Assembly: GCF_030272615.1 (NCBI RefSeq)
Contig: NC_081406.1
Coordinates: 109,381,283-109,445,282 of the forward strand
From: Cryptomeria japonica
Taxonomy: Eukaryota > Streptophyta > Pinopsida > Cupressales > Cupressaceae
Length of the DNA stretch: 64,000 nucleotides
Direction: 5' to 3'
The notes below the pieces were generated by a model. The model ran no database searches and was not told where the DNA came from. It saw only the letters and a program-made list of their open reading frames with translations. How positions within the stretch are numbered: position 1 is the stretch's first letter; each line of letters begins with the position of its first letter. A program made the position numbers and the translations under genes. Of the stretch, positions 34,256-46,150 are shown piece by piece.

Positions 34256-34693
34256 GGCCACATGCCAAGGAACATCAGAATCAATGCTTAGGGCTCCGCA
34301 AGCTACAAAAGGGATCTTGTAGATTACTAATGCAAATAGGTCCACACAATTGGTAACAAGAAACTGTCATCCGATAACAGGAAACTGTCTCAGAAACTGA
34401 TAGCTATAACTTGCCGGAAAATGATCCAAATGCTCCAAGGTTTGTGAATAAGGAATATGATCAACTCTTCAAGTAAAATCCAACTCCACAGGTTCGGTGA
34501 GCCAGATCTGAGACACATAGAAAGAAATGTTGAAACTGCAAACATAAAGCAAAATTTAAAGGAAATATTTTTGGTTGATGCAAGATTGCTATAAACGGGG
34601 ATGCTCCTGCATTAGACATTTGAGGTTGTTGAAAAAAAAGCGAGTCTCTCACTCTATTGGGGTAAGAGGAAAACCAAGGCGGCCTACCTCTTC

Positions 34694-35044
34694 CTAAGAA
34701 ATCCAAGATGAATCTTCAACTGGTATGTCCTTCCACTTCACAATATACTCCTTATACTGACTTCTTCGGGTACTACATCCAATCCTACTGTCCAACATGT
34801 CTTCAATCTGATCCAGTTCCTTCTGGGGCAAAAATTTCTCCATGTTTGTAATAGCGTCTTCATTGAATTTTGGTTCATGATACTCATGAAGATCTACAAT
34901 GTTAAACATAGGTGAAATACTCAGACTATCCGCTAAGTCCACTTCATATGCATTCCCAGAACTGAACTTTCTCAAAATCCTACAAGGTCCAAACTTTCTC
35001 ATCTGCAATAAGTTCCAACTGGGAATCTTTCTTTTCTCAAACAC
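34694..35044 (-). pseudogene. pol: Gypsy D integrase C-terminus and chromodomain
   Basis: 'RKFGPCRILRKFSSGNAYEV' is the GPY/F-type region at the end of integrase. It is followed by 'QIEDMLDSRIGCSTRRSQYK' and 'EYIVKWKDIPVEDSSW', a chromodomain with the YxVKWK...SSW core. In chromoviruses this module guides insertion by binding chromatin marks. The frame is open for 116 residues. Confidence 0.88.
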
Positions 35045-35222
35045 ACCATCACTTCATTGCCAACTTCAAATTCCTTATTTCTCTCTTCTCATATGCCTTC
35101 TCCTTATAATTTTTATTCATCTCCTCCAAAGTTTGCTTAGCTTGAATATATAAGTCCTTCATGTGATCTACAAATTCTTCTACTTCTAAACTTCTCCGAT
35201 CTTCATTGCTAATATCTCTTAA

Positions 35223-35966
35223 TTATGATATACCTCTAGGATGCACTCCGATAACAATCTCAAAAGGCGCTCTTTCGATACTCCTATTTACTAAATTATT
35301 GTAGGAAAAATCTTCTTGTGCAAGAATCAAATCCCAACTTCCGGTTTTATCTCCAACTAAATATCTCAACAAATTTCCCAAGCTCCAGTTAACTACTTCT
35401 GTTTGTCCACCAGTCTGTGGATGAAAAGTAGAACTGAACTTCAAATCTGTTTTCATCTTATTCCAAAGTGTTCTCCAAAAATAACCAGCAAACTTAGTGT
35501 CTCTGTCTGAAACTATGCTCTTAGGTTACCCATGCAATCTCACTACTTCCTTGAAAAATAGGTCTGCTACATGTAGTGCATCTGATATCTTCTTATAGGG
35601 TATGAAATGAGCCATCTTCAAAAATCTATCTACTACCACAAATATAGAATCATTCCCTCTCGGTGGTTTAGGCAATCCAAGTATGAAATCCATGCTTATA
35701 TGCTCCCAAGGTCTTACCAGTACTATCAAAGGTTTATACAATCCCACATTATGACTACTACCCTTTGCAACTTGACAAACTCTACAACTTTGCACATATT
35801 TCCTAACATCCTTATAAATGTGGGGCCAAAACTGATGCTCACTCACCAATGCTACTGTTTTGTCAATACCAAAATGTCCGGCTAATCCTCCACTGTGTTT
35901 CTCCTTTATCCGATTATCCCTCATAGAATTCTTAGGTATGCACAACTCAAATCCTCTGAATAGCAT
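35223..35966 (-). pseudogene. pol: Gypsy D integrase core
   Basis: The H2C2 zinc part (GHFG...CRVCQ) lies near 35760-35890. The catalytic core has 'HISMDFILGLPKPPRGNDS' with the first Asp, and 'FHPQTGGQTEVVNWSLGN' near 35400-35440 with the Glu. Two frames (35966-35526 and 35456-35223) are separated by damage, including a TAA near 35526, just where the second Asp is expected. Confidence 0.88.
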
Positions 35967-36220
35967 CCCATTTTGAATGAATTAATCCAACCACTTGCTT
36001 TTATCTATCGTAACCAGTTCTCTACATGCTCTCCAAGGTTCTGCAAAATTTGTGTCATCATCATACAAGGTCTTCAACTCCTCAAATCCTAGTACTGTCA
36101 CTCTCATCTTTGTCAGTAAATTCCTTCTCCTACTCAGTGCATCCACAACTCTTCGATTTCCCACTTTTATGCTTCAACACAAAGGTGTAACTCTGCAAAA
36201 ATTCTACACCTCATATGTCT

Positions 36221-36598
36221 CTAATTCAACCCACTCCGACTGTTGAAATACTGCAAGGCTTGATGATACATATACAACACAAACTCCTTAGGTAATGGGT
36301 AATGTCTCCACTTCTCCAAGGCTTGAACTATGGCATAAAAATCCTGATCATAAACTGAATATCTCCTCTGGGCATCATTCAATTTCTCACCGAAATAAGC
36401 TACTACCTTCCCTTCCTGACTCAAGACCGCTCCTATTGCTGATCTACTTGCATCACAATCCACTTGAAATACTTTATTGAAATCAAATAAAGCTAATACA
36501 GGTTGCTCAGTCACTTTCCTATTCAACAACTCAAAAATTTTGTTTGCTTTGGTGGTCCACTTGAATTCCTTCTGATCTCCCCTCATGGTCTCAGTCAT
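36221..36598 (-). pseudogene. pol: Gypsy D RNase H
   Basis: 'FQVDCDASRSAIGAVLSQEG' and 'YSVYDQDFYAIVQALEKWRH' are the two hallmark stretches of the Gypsy RNase H, in one open run of 125 residues. It would remove RNA from the RNA/DNA hybrid. Confidence 0.9.
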
Positions 36599-36634
36599 AG
36601 GGTTACAAACTAAATTGAAATTTCTGATGAACTT

Positions 36635-37652
36635 TCAGTAGAAATTAGCCAATCCATGAAATGATCTTACCTCTCCATTAATTTCCAGTGTAGGCCACTC
36701 AACAATTGCTTTTACTTTCTCATGTTCCATCTTCAAACCATCCCTAGATATCACAAATCCCAAATAGACTAACTCATCTTTCATGAAAGTAATCTTCTTA
36801 AGATTTATCAACAACTTTTCTTCTCTCAACCTATGCAAAACTTGTGTCAAATGCAACAAATGCTCCTCTTTTGTCTTACTGAAAATCAAAATGTCATCCA
36901 ATTATACAATAATAAATTTACCCAAGAATTTTTTCAATACCTCATTCATCAACCTCATTAAAGTACTCAGTGTAATAGTTAACCCAAAAGGCATCACCAA
37001 CCATTCATACAATCCTTCATTTGTCTTGAATGTTTTCTTTCACTCATCTCCTTCTCTGATAATATCCACTCTTCAAATCTATCTTTGTAAAGTATTTGGC
37101 TCTGCTCAAACAGTCCATTATGTCATCCATCCTAGGCAAATGAAATTGATATTTCATTGTGATCTTGTTTATCGCTCTGGAATTGGTACACATTCTCCAT
37201 TCTCCATTCTTCTTAGGTGCTAATACTGCTGGTACAACACAAGGGCTCAAACTTTCTCTGATTAAACCTTTCTTCAACAATTGCTGCACTTGTCTATTTA
37301 GTTCTTCATTCTCTATCAGTGTCATCCGGTGTGCAGCTTTGTTAGGCAAACTAGCTCCGAGAACCAGGTCCATGCAATGACTGATACTTCTCATAGGTGG
37401 CAATCCATCAGGTACATTATCTGAAATGATGTCTTCATATTCTGTCAACAAATATTTTATCTCTTCCAGTTGTTCCTCTTCATGCTTTAGATTCTCAGTC
37501 TTCTTAGGAATTAAGGAAAAACACACATTCTCATGTCTCAATCCATCCATGAATTTACTTCCATCCACCAAAAAAATTCTAGTATTCATACAGACTTCAC
37601 TCTTCAAAGGTTCCTCCAAGGGCAACAAGGTTTGCTTCATCCCATTGGCCAC
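36635..37652 (-). pseudogene. pol: Gypsy D reverse transcriptase
   Basis: 'NGEWRMCTNSRAINKITMKY' and 'AKYFTKIDLKSGYYQ' give the first catalytic Asp block near 37080-37190. The LDDILIFSK box near 36870-36905 has the two catalytic Asp, but its Tyr codon has become TAA. Two frames, 37652-37044 and 36901-36635, are joined by a damaged stretch. Confidence 0.9.
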
Positions 37653-37703
37653 AATAGTGTATGTATTCTTCCTCCCATCATGTATTGCCTATCTATAAAA
37701 CTG

Positions 37704-38045
37704 CTAAGGTCTACCCCAAAAAAGATGACAAATTTCCATAGGCATAATATCACATAAGACTTCATCATGATAATTCCCAATTTTCAATTTCACCAAACAT
37801 TGCTCACATACTAACAACTTATGTTCATCTTGAATCCATGCTATCTGATTAGGCTTTGCTTGCTTCAATATTTCCAAATTCAACTTAATCACCATCTCTT
37901 CTAAAACAACATTATATGAACTACCACTATCAATAACAAATTTACAACACTTACCGAATACCTTACATTTGGTCTTGAACAAATTCTTCCTCTTCAAGGG
38001 CTCTTTAGCTCTCTCGGTATGACACAAATCTCTCCTCATCATCAA
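37704..38045 (-). pseudogene. pol: Gypsy D protease
   Basis: 'CKFVIDSGSSYNVVLEEMV' carries the DSG active site of a retropepsin near 37905-37960. Open for 113 residues, then a stop before RT. Confidence 0.87.
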
Positions 38046-38067
38046 CAGTTCTCCATCTTCTAATTTA

Positions 38068-39144
38068 TTATCTGATCCAGTGGGTTTTCTTCCACCAATG
38101 TTGCTCTTCTGGTATTTTGTGTCTTCTTACACTCAAAAGAATGATGTCCTTCTCCTCCACACTTAAAGCAAGTTCCTCTAAATATTCTCTTGTCTTGTCT
38201 TCCAAAATTCTCATTCTAGTACCCATCCGGTTCTCTCCTCTGCTAGAAATTTTTATCATCTTTCTGGTATGAATTAACTTCTTTGCTTACTTCCTTGTCC
38301 TTGTTCTAATCTATATAGGTTCATCTACCTTTGGTATATCCTCTTCCTCTAGAAATCCTTCCACCTCTGCCTCTCTGCCTCTTCTCATGTCTTTTGTTTA
38401 TCTTTTCTTCTGCTTTCAGGGCATACTGGTAAGCCTCTTCAACAATCCATAATTTGATCAAACTGAGTTCATCTTGTATAGACACTCGCAATCCATTAAA
38501 ATATCTTGCAACTTGTTCAACTTCATCATCAACATGTCCGGATATGATATTCAACTTGTAAAATGCTTCAGTGTATTCCTTCACACTAGATTCCTTCTAT
38601 CTCAAATTCTGCAATTTCTAGAATAGACTCACTTGATAATCATCTGACATAAATTTTGATTTCAACTTAGCAGTCATCCAATACCATGTCTTGATCTTCT
38701 CTTTAGCTCTTCTCTCTCTCTATCAACCTGCAAATGCTCTCACCAAAGAGAAGCATGACCTTTCAATCAGGTACATGCATATTTCACCTTCCTTTCTTCC
38801 AGAGTGTTTTCAAAATTAAAATATTTCTCCATCTCTGAGATCCAATCCATCAATTCATCCAAATCCAACTTTCCATCATATTCTGGTGGGGGAAAATGAG
38901 GTTTAGTATTCACCCTACTAAAAACCCTCAAAAACCTTTTTTCATCTGAATCAACCGCCAGTGTGTTTACTTATTCTGTCGTGACTTCTTCTCCTTCATC
39001 TTCACTTACATCTTTAATGTGTCAGCCTCTTCTTTGGGTTATCGCCATGGCTTCCAACCGGTCTTCTATTCCTCACAACATTTCCATCACAGTAGGGTCT
39101 GCATTCCCACGTGCTCCACCATTCCTAGTTCCTCTTTGTGCCAT
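38068..39144 (-). pseudogene. gag: Gypsy D gag, broken
   Basis: The ATG at 39144 begins 'MAQRGTRNGGARGNADPTVM', a start common in chromovirus gag. The capsid part reads 'PPEYDGKLDLDELMDWISEM' near 38860-38900, and 'SVKEYTEAFYKLNIIS' near 38540-38590. An Arg/Gly-rich basic stretch follows ('KRQRGRGGRISRGRGY', near 38340-38400). A zinc knuckle CFKCGGEGHHSFEC sits near 38135-38180 in a different phase, so there is at least one frameshift. Confidence 0.87.
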
Positions 39145-39235
39145 CTTTATGCCAGTCCTCTGCAGCTGCAGGTCGGATCCACAGTCCGCCACCCTACAAC
39201 AAAATTCTTAGGACAACGAAACCTTCTAAATGAAA

Positions 39236-39250
39236 ACTCGCTCTGATACC
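39236..39250 (-). other. Primer-binding site of Gypsy D
   Basis: The minus strand reads TGGTATCAGAGCG two bases after the LTR end (TTCA, AA, TGG...), the initiator-Met tRNA type that chromoviruses share with Copia. Confidence 0.88.
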
Positions 39251-39253
39251 ATT

Positions 39254-40033
39254 TGAAGCAGTCAATAGTTAGGAGGGACCTCTAAGAGATCAATCCAGAC
39301 TAGTCAGCAAGAGTAAACACAATGGAAACACAAGGACATGATGGAGGCAATTCAAAATGGATTGAATTATAACATGAAAATTGATTACAACCAACCGATA
39401 ATAACCGGGTTACAGAAACTGGCTCACAGGCTTGCTAAAACATGCTCAAAGTATAGAATAGGCCACAATCAGGACCTCAAATATCAAGATCTATTTTCTA
39501 TGCTTATTCTAACTTCTGGTTACATTTTAATTCTCTATTATAATGATTTATACGATCCAAGGGGATTTGGTCGGCCCAAAGAGGGATCAAAACCCGAGGA
39601 ACAAGACCTAACATGCAAAACCAACAAGGTCGGCCTCCACCAAGGAAGTTCCTCTAGAAAATCCAAAGGATGAAGAGTAGATCATGGGAAAAGGTTGGCC
39701 ACACACCAAGGAACATCAGAATCAATGCTCAGGGCTCCAAAAGCTACAAAAGGGATTCGGTAGATCACCAATGCAAATAGGTCCAGGCAACTGGTAACAG
39801 GGAACTATCTCAAAAATTAGTAGTGATAACTTGCCGGAAAACAATCCAAATGCTCCAAGGTTTGGGAATAAGGAAGATGATCAAGTCTTCAAGTAAAATC
39901 CAACTCCACAGGTTTCAGTTAGCCCAATTCGGGACACATAGAAAGAAATGTTGAAACTACAAACATAAATCAAAATAAAAAGGAAATATTTTTTGTTGAT
40001 GCAAGATTGCTATGAACCAGGGATGCTCCTGCA
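39254..40033 (-). repeat. 5' LTR of Gypsy D
   Basis: 780 bases, plus-strand ends TGAAGCAGTC and GGATGCTCCTGCA. It carries the uninterrupted site into which C inserted in the other LTR. Confidence 0.92.
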
Positions 40034-41620
40034 TGAAGATTAAATCATGTAGCTTAAATCCAACAAGTTTTACCTTGGAGGGAATTTTCAACTCAGATGA
40101 TCAACTGAAGAAGAAGATGAACCTAGCTGCAAAAAAAGGTGATTATAAGCCAACTGCTATTACTGAGGGTAAGTCACTAAATTTGGGAAAGGTATGTTCC
40201 TTAACTGAGCAAGAAGTCTTTTTTAATCTTTGTCAAAAATATGATGATATAGTTTCTTGGACCTATGAATATTTGAAGGGTTTTAACCCCTAGCTTATCC
40301 CAACATACTATAGAACTAGACCCAGATGCAAAACCAATTAGACAAAAACAAAGGCCAATAAACCCCAAAATTAAGCCACTAATAAGGAAGGAGTTAACCA
40401 AACTCATAGAAGGCAATAACATCATCTTCCCTATCAAACACTCATCTTGGGTGGCTAACCTTGTCCCTATAAGAAAGAAGAAAGGGTAATTCAGACCATG
40501 TGTAGATTTTAGGGATCTCAATAGAGCCTCCCTTAAGGATCATTATCCCCTTCCCTCCATAGAACAAATTCTACAGAAAGTGAGTGGCTCAGAAAGATTT
40601 TCATTCTTGGATGGGAATTTATGATACAATGATATAATCGTATATTCAAAAAATGCAGCTGATCACTTTGGTCATCTTGAGCAAGTGTTCATGAAATGAA
40701 AGGAATATGGTGTGTCCTTTAACCCAAACAAATGTGTATTTGATACTGATCAAGGAAGATTGTTGGGACACATTGTATCCAAGAAAGGCTTAGCCATTGA
40801 TCTAGAGTTAGTGGAGGCTATTATTTCTCTTCTGTTCCCCAGTCACAAAAAAGGATTACACAATTTCCTTGGTAGGATCAACTTCATGAGGAGGTTCATT
40901 CCCAACCTTGGCACAATGGTAAAACCTCTCACCTCCATGCTGAAGAATTTTTTTCTTTCAATTGGACCAAGGAAGGGAGGGCCGGATTCGAAGAAATCAA
41001 GGATGAAATTGCTCAGGCCCCTACTCTTCTCAATCCTAACTATGAAAAGGATTTTATCCTCTATACCTTTGGAGGATAATCCAACATCTTGGTTATCCTA
41101 ACACAATTCAACAACAATAATTTTGAGCAACCCATTGCCTTCTTTAGTGAGGGATTAAAGGATTAGGAGCTTAGGTATAGCTATGTAGAAAAGAAACCCC
41201 TCAATGTTGTAAGAGCATTGAAGAAATTTAGACATATGTTGTCTAACAACAGGATCCAACTCTTAGTTCCACATGCAAGTGTCAAGGATTTACTTCTAAA
41301 CAAGAAAATTAGTGAGAAAGAGGGATAGGTGGGTAACCAAGGTCAAGGAATATGACATCAACATTAATATCACCAAGCTTGTAAGAGGCAAGTTCCTATG
41401 TGAACAACTTGTCTCATATTTTGAGACTTCTTTAGAAGTTTCCCTCATGTTACAAGAAGACCAACCAATTAGCAATGACTCTCAGGTTAGTTGGGTGAGT
41501 GACATGACCACCTTCTTAATTGAAGGTACATATACCCTAGGTCTAGATAGGACCAAAAGAAGACATTTTAGGTTGCAGTCCATTCCCTACATCTTAGTGG
41601 ATGGAACCCTTTTATGAAGA
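40034..41620 (+). pseudogene. pol: Gypsy E RT and second RNase H
   Basis: Begins with the pre-RT linker ('KKGDYKPTAITEGKSLNLGK', 'YDDIVSWTYEYLKGFNP'), then 'RQKQRPINPKIKP' and 'FRPCVDFRDLNRASLKDHYP' near 40490-40550. 'FSFLDGNL' is followed almost at once by 'NDIIVYSKNAADHFGHLEQ' (40630-40690), so about 70 residues of the polymerase core around the YxDD box are deleted. RT then runs on with 'GRLLGHIVSKKGLAID'. RNase H follows, with 'QPIAFFSEGLKD' near 41135-41165, in several frames to about 41617. Confidence 0.85.
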
Positions 41621-41785
41621 GAATCTAATGGAGTGATATTAAGGTGTATTGAAAAAAAATTAGGTCAGCAAATTATTAAAAGAATTTCATGATGGCTCTT
41701 CAAGGGGCCACTTTTTTGCAAGGAGTACAAAATATGGTCTTCCACGTGCAAGAAGGAAAATACTTCAAACACACCAATGAATAAT
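41621..41785 (+). pseudogene. pol: Gypsy E integrase N-terminus, truncated by M
   Basis: Contains 'LLKEFHDGSSRGHFFARSTK', the start of the H2C2 zinc domain (HxxxxxGHF), in one phase. It is cut at about 41785 by LTR L. Confidence 0.65.
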
Positions 41786-43311
41786 TGTGTTAGATTTTTA
41801 GAAATAAAAATACAAGAAATGAGTTAAAACTTTCTAAAATTGCCTCATTGTCCTCTATCCCTAAGTATCTTTGGATTCAAGTTGGCCCTCACTTGGGAGA
41901 GTAGCTCGATCCTCTAGATGTCAACCTAAGGAATGAGTTATGAAGATGAAACTAGAATCTAAATGGATGCAACTAAGATTCTAGAAAAAAATGCTAAGAT
42001 GAAGAGATGAAGATGAAGGATGCAAGCTAGATGATTAGGATGCAAAGACGAGTTCCAAATTGAAAGCCAAGGATGCTATGTAATTTAATTAAGCTAATAT
42101 GAGGATGCAAGACTTGTAAAAGAAATGAATTAAGATAAAATATGAACTAAAATGAGTCTAAATTTTATGAGATGGATGCTTGATGCTAATTATTGGATGC
42201 TTGAAGATGAATATGATGCTTGGTGATGACAAAGAGAGCTCCTTAACCTACAATGTGACTATGATTTTGATGCACAAAATACTTTATCAATTGGGAGAGA
42301 AATGGGCTCTATTTATAGGGAAATTGGAGAAATGGATGGTTGAGATTGAATAATCTCAACAAGGGCTAGGATTGAAAGTTATCAATCCATGGGAGGAATT
42401 CAATCCAATCCCAAGTTGACAAATGTCACCTTGAGATGGCTTGAGGGGATGATAAGCAATCATTAGATGCTAATTAAACATTTAGGGGTAAACTCAAGGA
42501 GTGACAACATTGGATAATTCCATTAACCAAGGAGGCATGCTATTACCCAAGAGGTAAACTCTTGTGCACCATGGAAAATGGTCAAAGGGACAACCATGAT
42601 GGCTAAGGGGTGTGGGCTTGCAAGAGGCATTAAATGCCTTGGGAAGGCTTTTGTAAGATTACTTGACCAAAGAGGGAAACCTCTAGTGGTTTTGTCACAA
42701 CCTTACAAACTTGGAATACTCAACAAGTTAACTTGTTGAAAAAGGTAGAGTCTTCCACACATTTGAAAGACTTACCCCATTTTTAGGGAAATGACTTCCC
42801 TAAATTTAGGGATGTGACAAGATTAAGGGATAAAACATGATTAGGAAGGGATTAGAAGACTTCTAGAAGGGGATTTAGAAGAATACTGAAAAATGTAGGA
42901 TTTTGCAATTGGGTGAGGGAAAATAGGAATTTTTGGTAAATAAAATGATTTATTTTAGCCAAAAGGGATGCAACTTGCATTTGTAGGATTTTGCAAGTGG
43001 GGTTACTATTCACAAATAAATATGGATTTATTAATTTGTAAAGGGGATTTTTAATTAAATGTGAATTTAATCAAAAGGGGAAAAGGGATTTTAATTAAAT
43101 AAATAAAATTTATTCAATTAAATGGCTAAGGGTACTTAATAGTTCAATTAATAGGCTAGGCTAGAAGAATAGGGTTGAATCAAATGTTTTATTTGATTAA
43201 TGGGATAATTAGAGGAATAGGGATATTAATTAAACCTTAATTTAATTAATTGGAGGAATTAGAAATGAATAAAATTTACTTAATTGATTGTGCCACTTTT
43301 AGGTGTCTACA
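41786..43311 (-). repeat. 3' LTR of Gypsy M (LTR L)
   Basis: The plus strand ends TTTTAGGTGTCTACA; on the minus strand this is TGTAGACACCTAAAA, preceded by the polypurine tract. The other end is probably TGTGTTAG at 41786, directly after the integrase of E. No coding frame. A minus-strand TATA-like box is at 42309-42318. Similar in layout to LTR F. Confidence 0.75.
42309..42318 (-). promoter_or_regulatory. TATA-like box in LTR L
   Basis: Minus strand CTATAAATAG, followed by GAGC; the same box occurs in the LTR near 63.37 kb. Confidence 0.6.
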
Positions 43312-43327
43312 TTTTTCCCCTCTTTGA
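43312..43327 (-). other. Polypurine tract of Gypsy M
   Basis: Minus strand AAAGAGGGGAAAAA directly before the LTR start. Confidence 0.85.
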
Positions 43328-46150
43328 GTCAATGTGTGACCACATGTTGATTCAAAGAAAAATGCTCAATTAGTCGTCACAATTTTGTTATGATGTTGCT
43401 TGTCCAAAATCATTGATGTAAGTCCCTAGATATGAGATCATTGTTGATATGGTACGTTGATGTGAAAGTGATTGATTGATGTGAAATTGATGCGATAATT
43501 GATTCGATATGATGATGGTGATATGCCCCCTCGGGCGATAAATTGAAAAAAATGTATTCATTGAGGGGGGACGTGCAATTGTTCAACGATTTTTTATCTT
43601 CAGAATTTTTTGTGTTTTTATGATGATTTGTGAATTTCTGTGAATTTATTGCCCTATAGATTTAATAAGTTTGAAAAATGGAGGTGAGATTACATGAGGA
43701 TAGTGCGTACATGCATCACTTGTCCACCGAGGCAACATAATCACCTATGTCAGCCTGGGCTATATGGGTCCTTGGTCAATATGGGTCTAATTCGATATGG
43801 ATCTGGTTTGATATGGATCAAAGATTGTGTCGTTATTTGATATGGGTCATGTTTGGTATGGATCTAGTTTGATATGGGTAAAAGTCGATATGGATCAAAG
43901 ATTGGGTCCTGATTCGATATGGGCCAAATCCAATATGGATTTGGTTTGATATGGGTCAAAGTCAATATGGATCTTGTTCGATATGGTTCAAAGTTGACAT
44001 GGATCAAAGATTGGGTCTTGATTCGATGATATGGATATGATTTGATGTTGATATGGTTCACTTGCTTCGATATGATGTTTGATCTGTCACGAGACTTGAT
44101 GTTGAGACTGGATGTTGATAGGAGGATCTTTGTTGCTAGATGCCCCTTGTGTAATTGATTGTTGATTGTGTGATAGCTTGATTGCTTGATTGATGTCGCT
44201 TTTATGGACTTATTGATACGATATCCAGGAACGTTGGACATTTATTGTTTTTATTGATTATTTTCTTTGACTTTCATCATTGTTTCTTTTTGGATCAGCA
44301 TGTGGTCACACATATGCATGATAAAATAATATTGACATGGATGCATTTTATTTTGATGAGCTATATGGTGTGCATGATTGTCATGATTTTTGCAGATAAT
44401 ATGATGTGTGTGTTTATGATGATTGCTTATGATCTACATGCTTTTTAAGATGATTTTGATGCATTCCTAATGGATACTATATGTTTTGAAGGTGACATAC
44501 CTATGTACATGATGATGAAATGTATGTAGATGTTTATGGAGATGATAATGCTTCTAACATATTGTGTTGCTTTTTGTGTGCTTTTTGATGATGCTATTTG
44601 ATATGCATAAATGGTTATGATATGATATGCTCCTGTATGGGAATACATTGTGATGATATGAAAAAAATGTGAAATGCCCTTAGATGTGATAAGATGTGCC
44701 CTTAATGTATGTTGATATGATTAGATGCAAAACTTGATATGATTTAATGATGCCACTATATGCCATGTCTGTATTAAAATGATGTGATAATGATGTGAGA
44801 TGTATCTTGAAAATTAGATGTATTGCAATGATATGAACATGATAATGATAATGCCAACTAATGCAACAAATTTAACTATATGCAAGATGAATGTAACTAT
44901 ATGCAAGATTTTAATATGGTCTAAATGATAATGATAATGCAAACTTAATATGATAATGAGAATGCACCTAATGATCATATGCAACCTAATGCAAGGCTAA
45001 AATGATAATGATATGCAATCTAATGCAAGATTAAAATGATATGCACCTTAATGCAGAGTTAACATGAAATGCAATCTAATATGCAACCCTAATGATAGTG
45101 CATTCTCCCTCTCCAAATGTTTCCATCTGTTTGGATAATAGTGCCAGTACTTCCTCTGTTTCATCATCGGGACTTGATATGTTGAAAGTTAATACAAGCA
45201 TCTTGGTATAATTGAACCATAATGACTCGAGAATAACTTACATGGGTTTTGATATTGCAAGATGACACAAGCATCGTTATATAATTGAACCAAGATGACC
45301 TGAGTGCTGCTTGTGTAAACAAACAAGATCAAACAAGAGTTAACCTTGGTCCAATGCAAATCCAAAATGTCCTCAGCGATATGCCACCTGATTGCTTTGT
45401 AGGAAAAAATTGCATGGTAAAAGGCTTCACTCACATATAGTAGACAAATTAAATATCACATTCCTTCCTTGCTTCTCTAGTTGTGAGACATCTTGGAGGT
45501 ACTTAGGAGATATGATAAGAAAAAGATAAAAAACCATAAGTAAACATGCATGCCATTGGCAATGTATTTTTGTCCCATAAAACATCTTGCAATTATGATC
45601 ATTATTTAGTTGTAATCAATTCAAAGAGCCTTGATGTTTTCCTTCTCGTGTTTTCATTCTTACGTTGATATGTTCCTTGTCGATTTATCATGATTCTTGT
45701 TTTATCTTGATGCGTGTTTGATATGATGTTGAAACCCAAAGGCGAGATGCCCCCAACGAGGTCACAAACTTTCCCCCACTCTTGATACTACTCGATATAG
45801 ATATGGACAACTGATCACCAAGCCATGGTAGGATATGATGTGGATAACTGTTTAGATAAGAAAGGACAATAACTATGCTAAGTATGTCTGAGATAGGTGC
45901 CGCATGACAAAGTGTTCTTGGATGGCCTTTGGTCAAGATCAGATGGTGCCAAGATATGTACAAGTACTTATAGATGAAGGAGCTTCTTATCATAAGTAGC
46001 GCTTGTTGCCAGATTTTCACCACTTGTTTTTATTGCAATTTTAATTTTTTTTTTCTTGATCCGTGAACTGGATGACTTAAGTGTAGAACTTCTTCAGATG
46101 GATGTTGTTGGTTGGTTTGTCGATCATGTCCCCTTCTGATGTTGATAGTT
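43328..46150 (-). other. Long 3' non-coding region of Gypsy M
   Basis: About 2.8 kb without a convincing gene. It holds a 'gatatgg' tandem array (43765-44040) and a low-complexity stretch of 'atgataatg' and 'aatgcaa' words (about 44640-45090). Long, repeat-rich 3' regions are known from Tat/Ogre elements. Confidence 0.65.
43765..44040. repeat. 'gatatggatc' tandem array
   Basis: Units of about 16 bp such as 'gatatgggtcaaagtc' and 'gatatggatctagttt', with a longer 29-bp unit 'gatatggatcaaagattggg...' returning every three to five units. Confidence 0.85.

Larger units (their letters stand above)
32871..34611 (-). repeat. 3' LTR of Gypsy D, split by solo LTR C
   Basis: Pairs with 39254-40033. 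From 33320 to 34255 it is interrupted by C; without C and one duplication copy it is about 800 bases. The plus-strand ends are TGAAGCAATCG and GGATGCTCCTGCA. Confidence 0.9.
32871..40033 (-). mobile_element. Chromodomain-type Gypsy D (minus strand)
   Basis: Two LTRs of about 0.8 kb (32871-34611 with solo LTR C inside, and 39254-40033) flank a Gypsy pol in the order gag, protease, RT, RNase H, integrase, chromodomain, read right to left. The PBS is next to the right LTR, so that one is the 5' LTR. The flanking sequence is Gypsy E, which is open in one frame across the insertion point. No normal target duplication is seen: the right flank begins TGAAG, which equals the first five bases of the LTR. 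All coding parts are broken. Confidence 0.9.

Noticed and set aside
43864-44241. Minus-strand 125-residue frame
   Set aside because: It runs over the 'gatatgg' array and has no family features.
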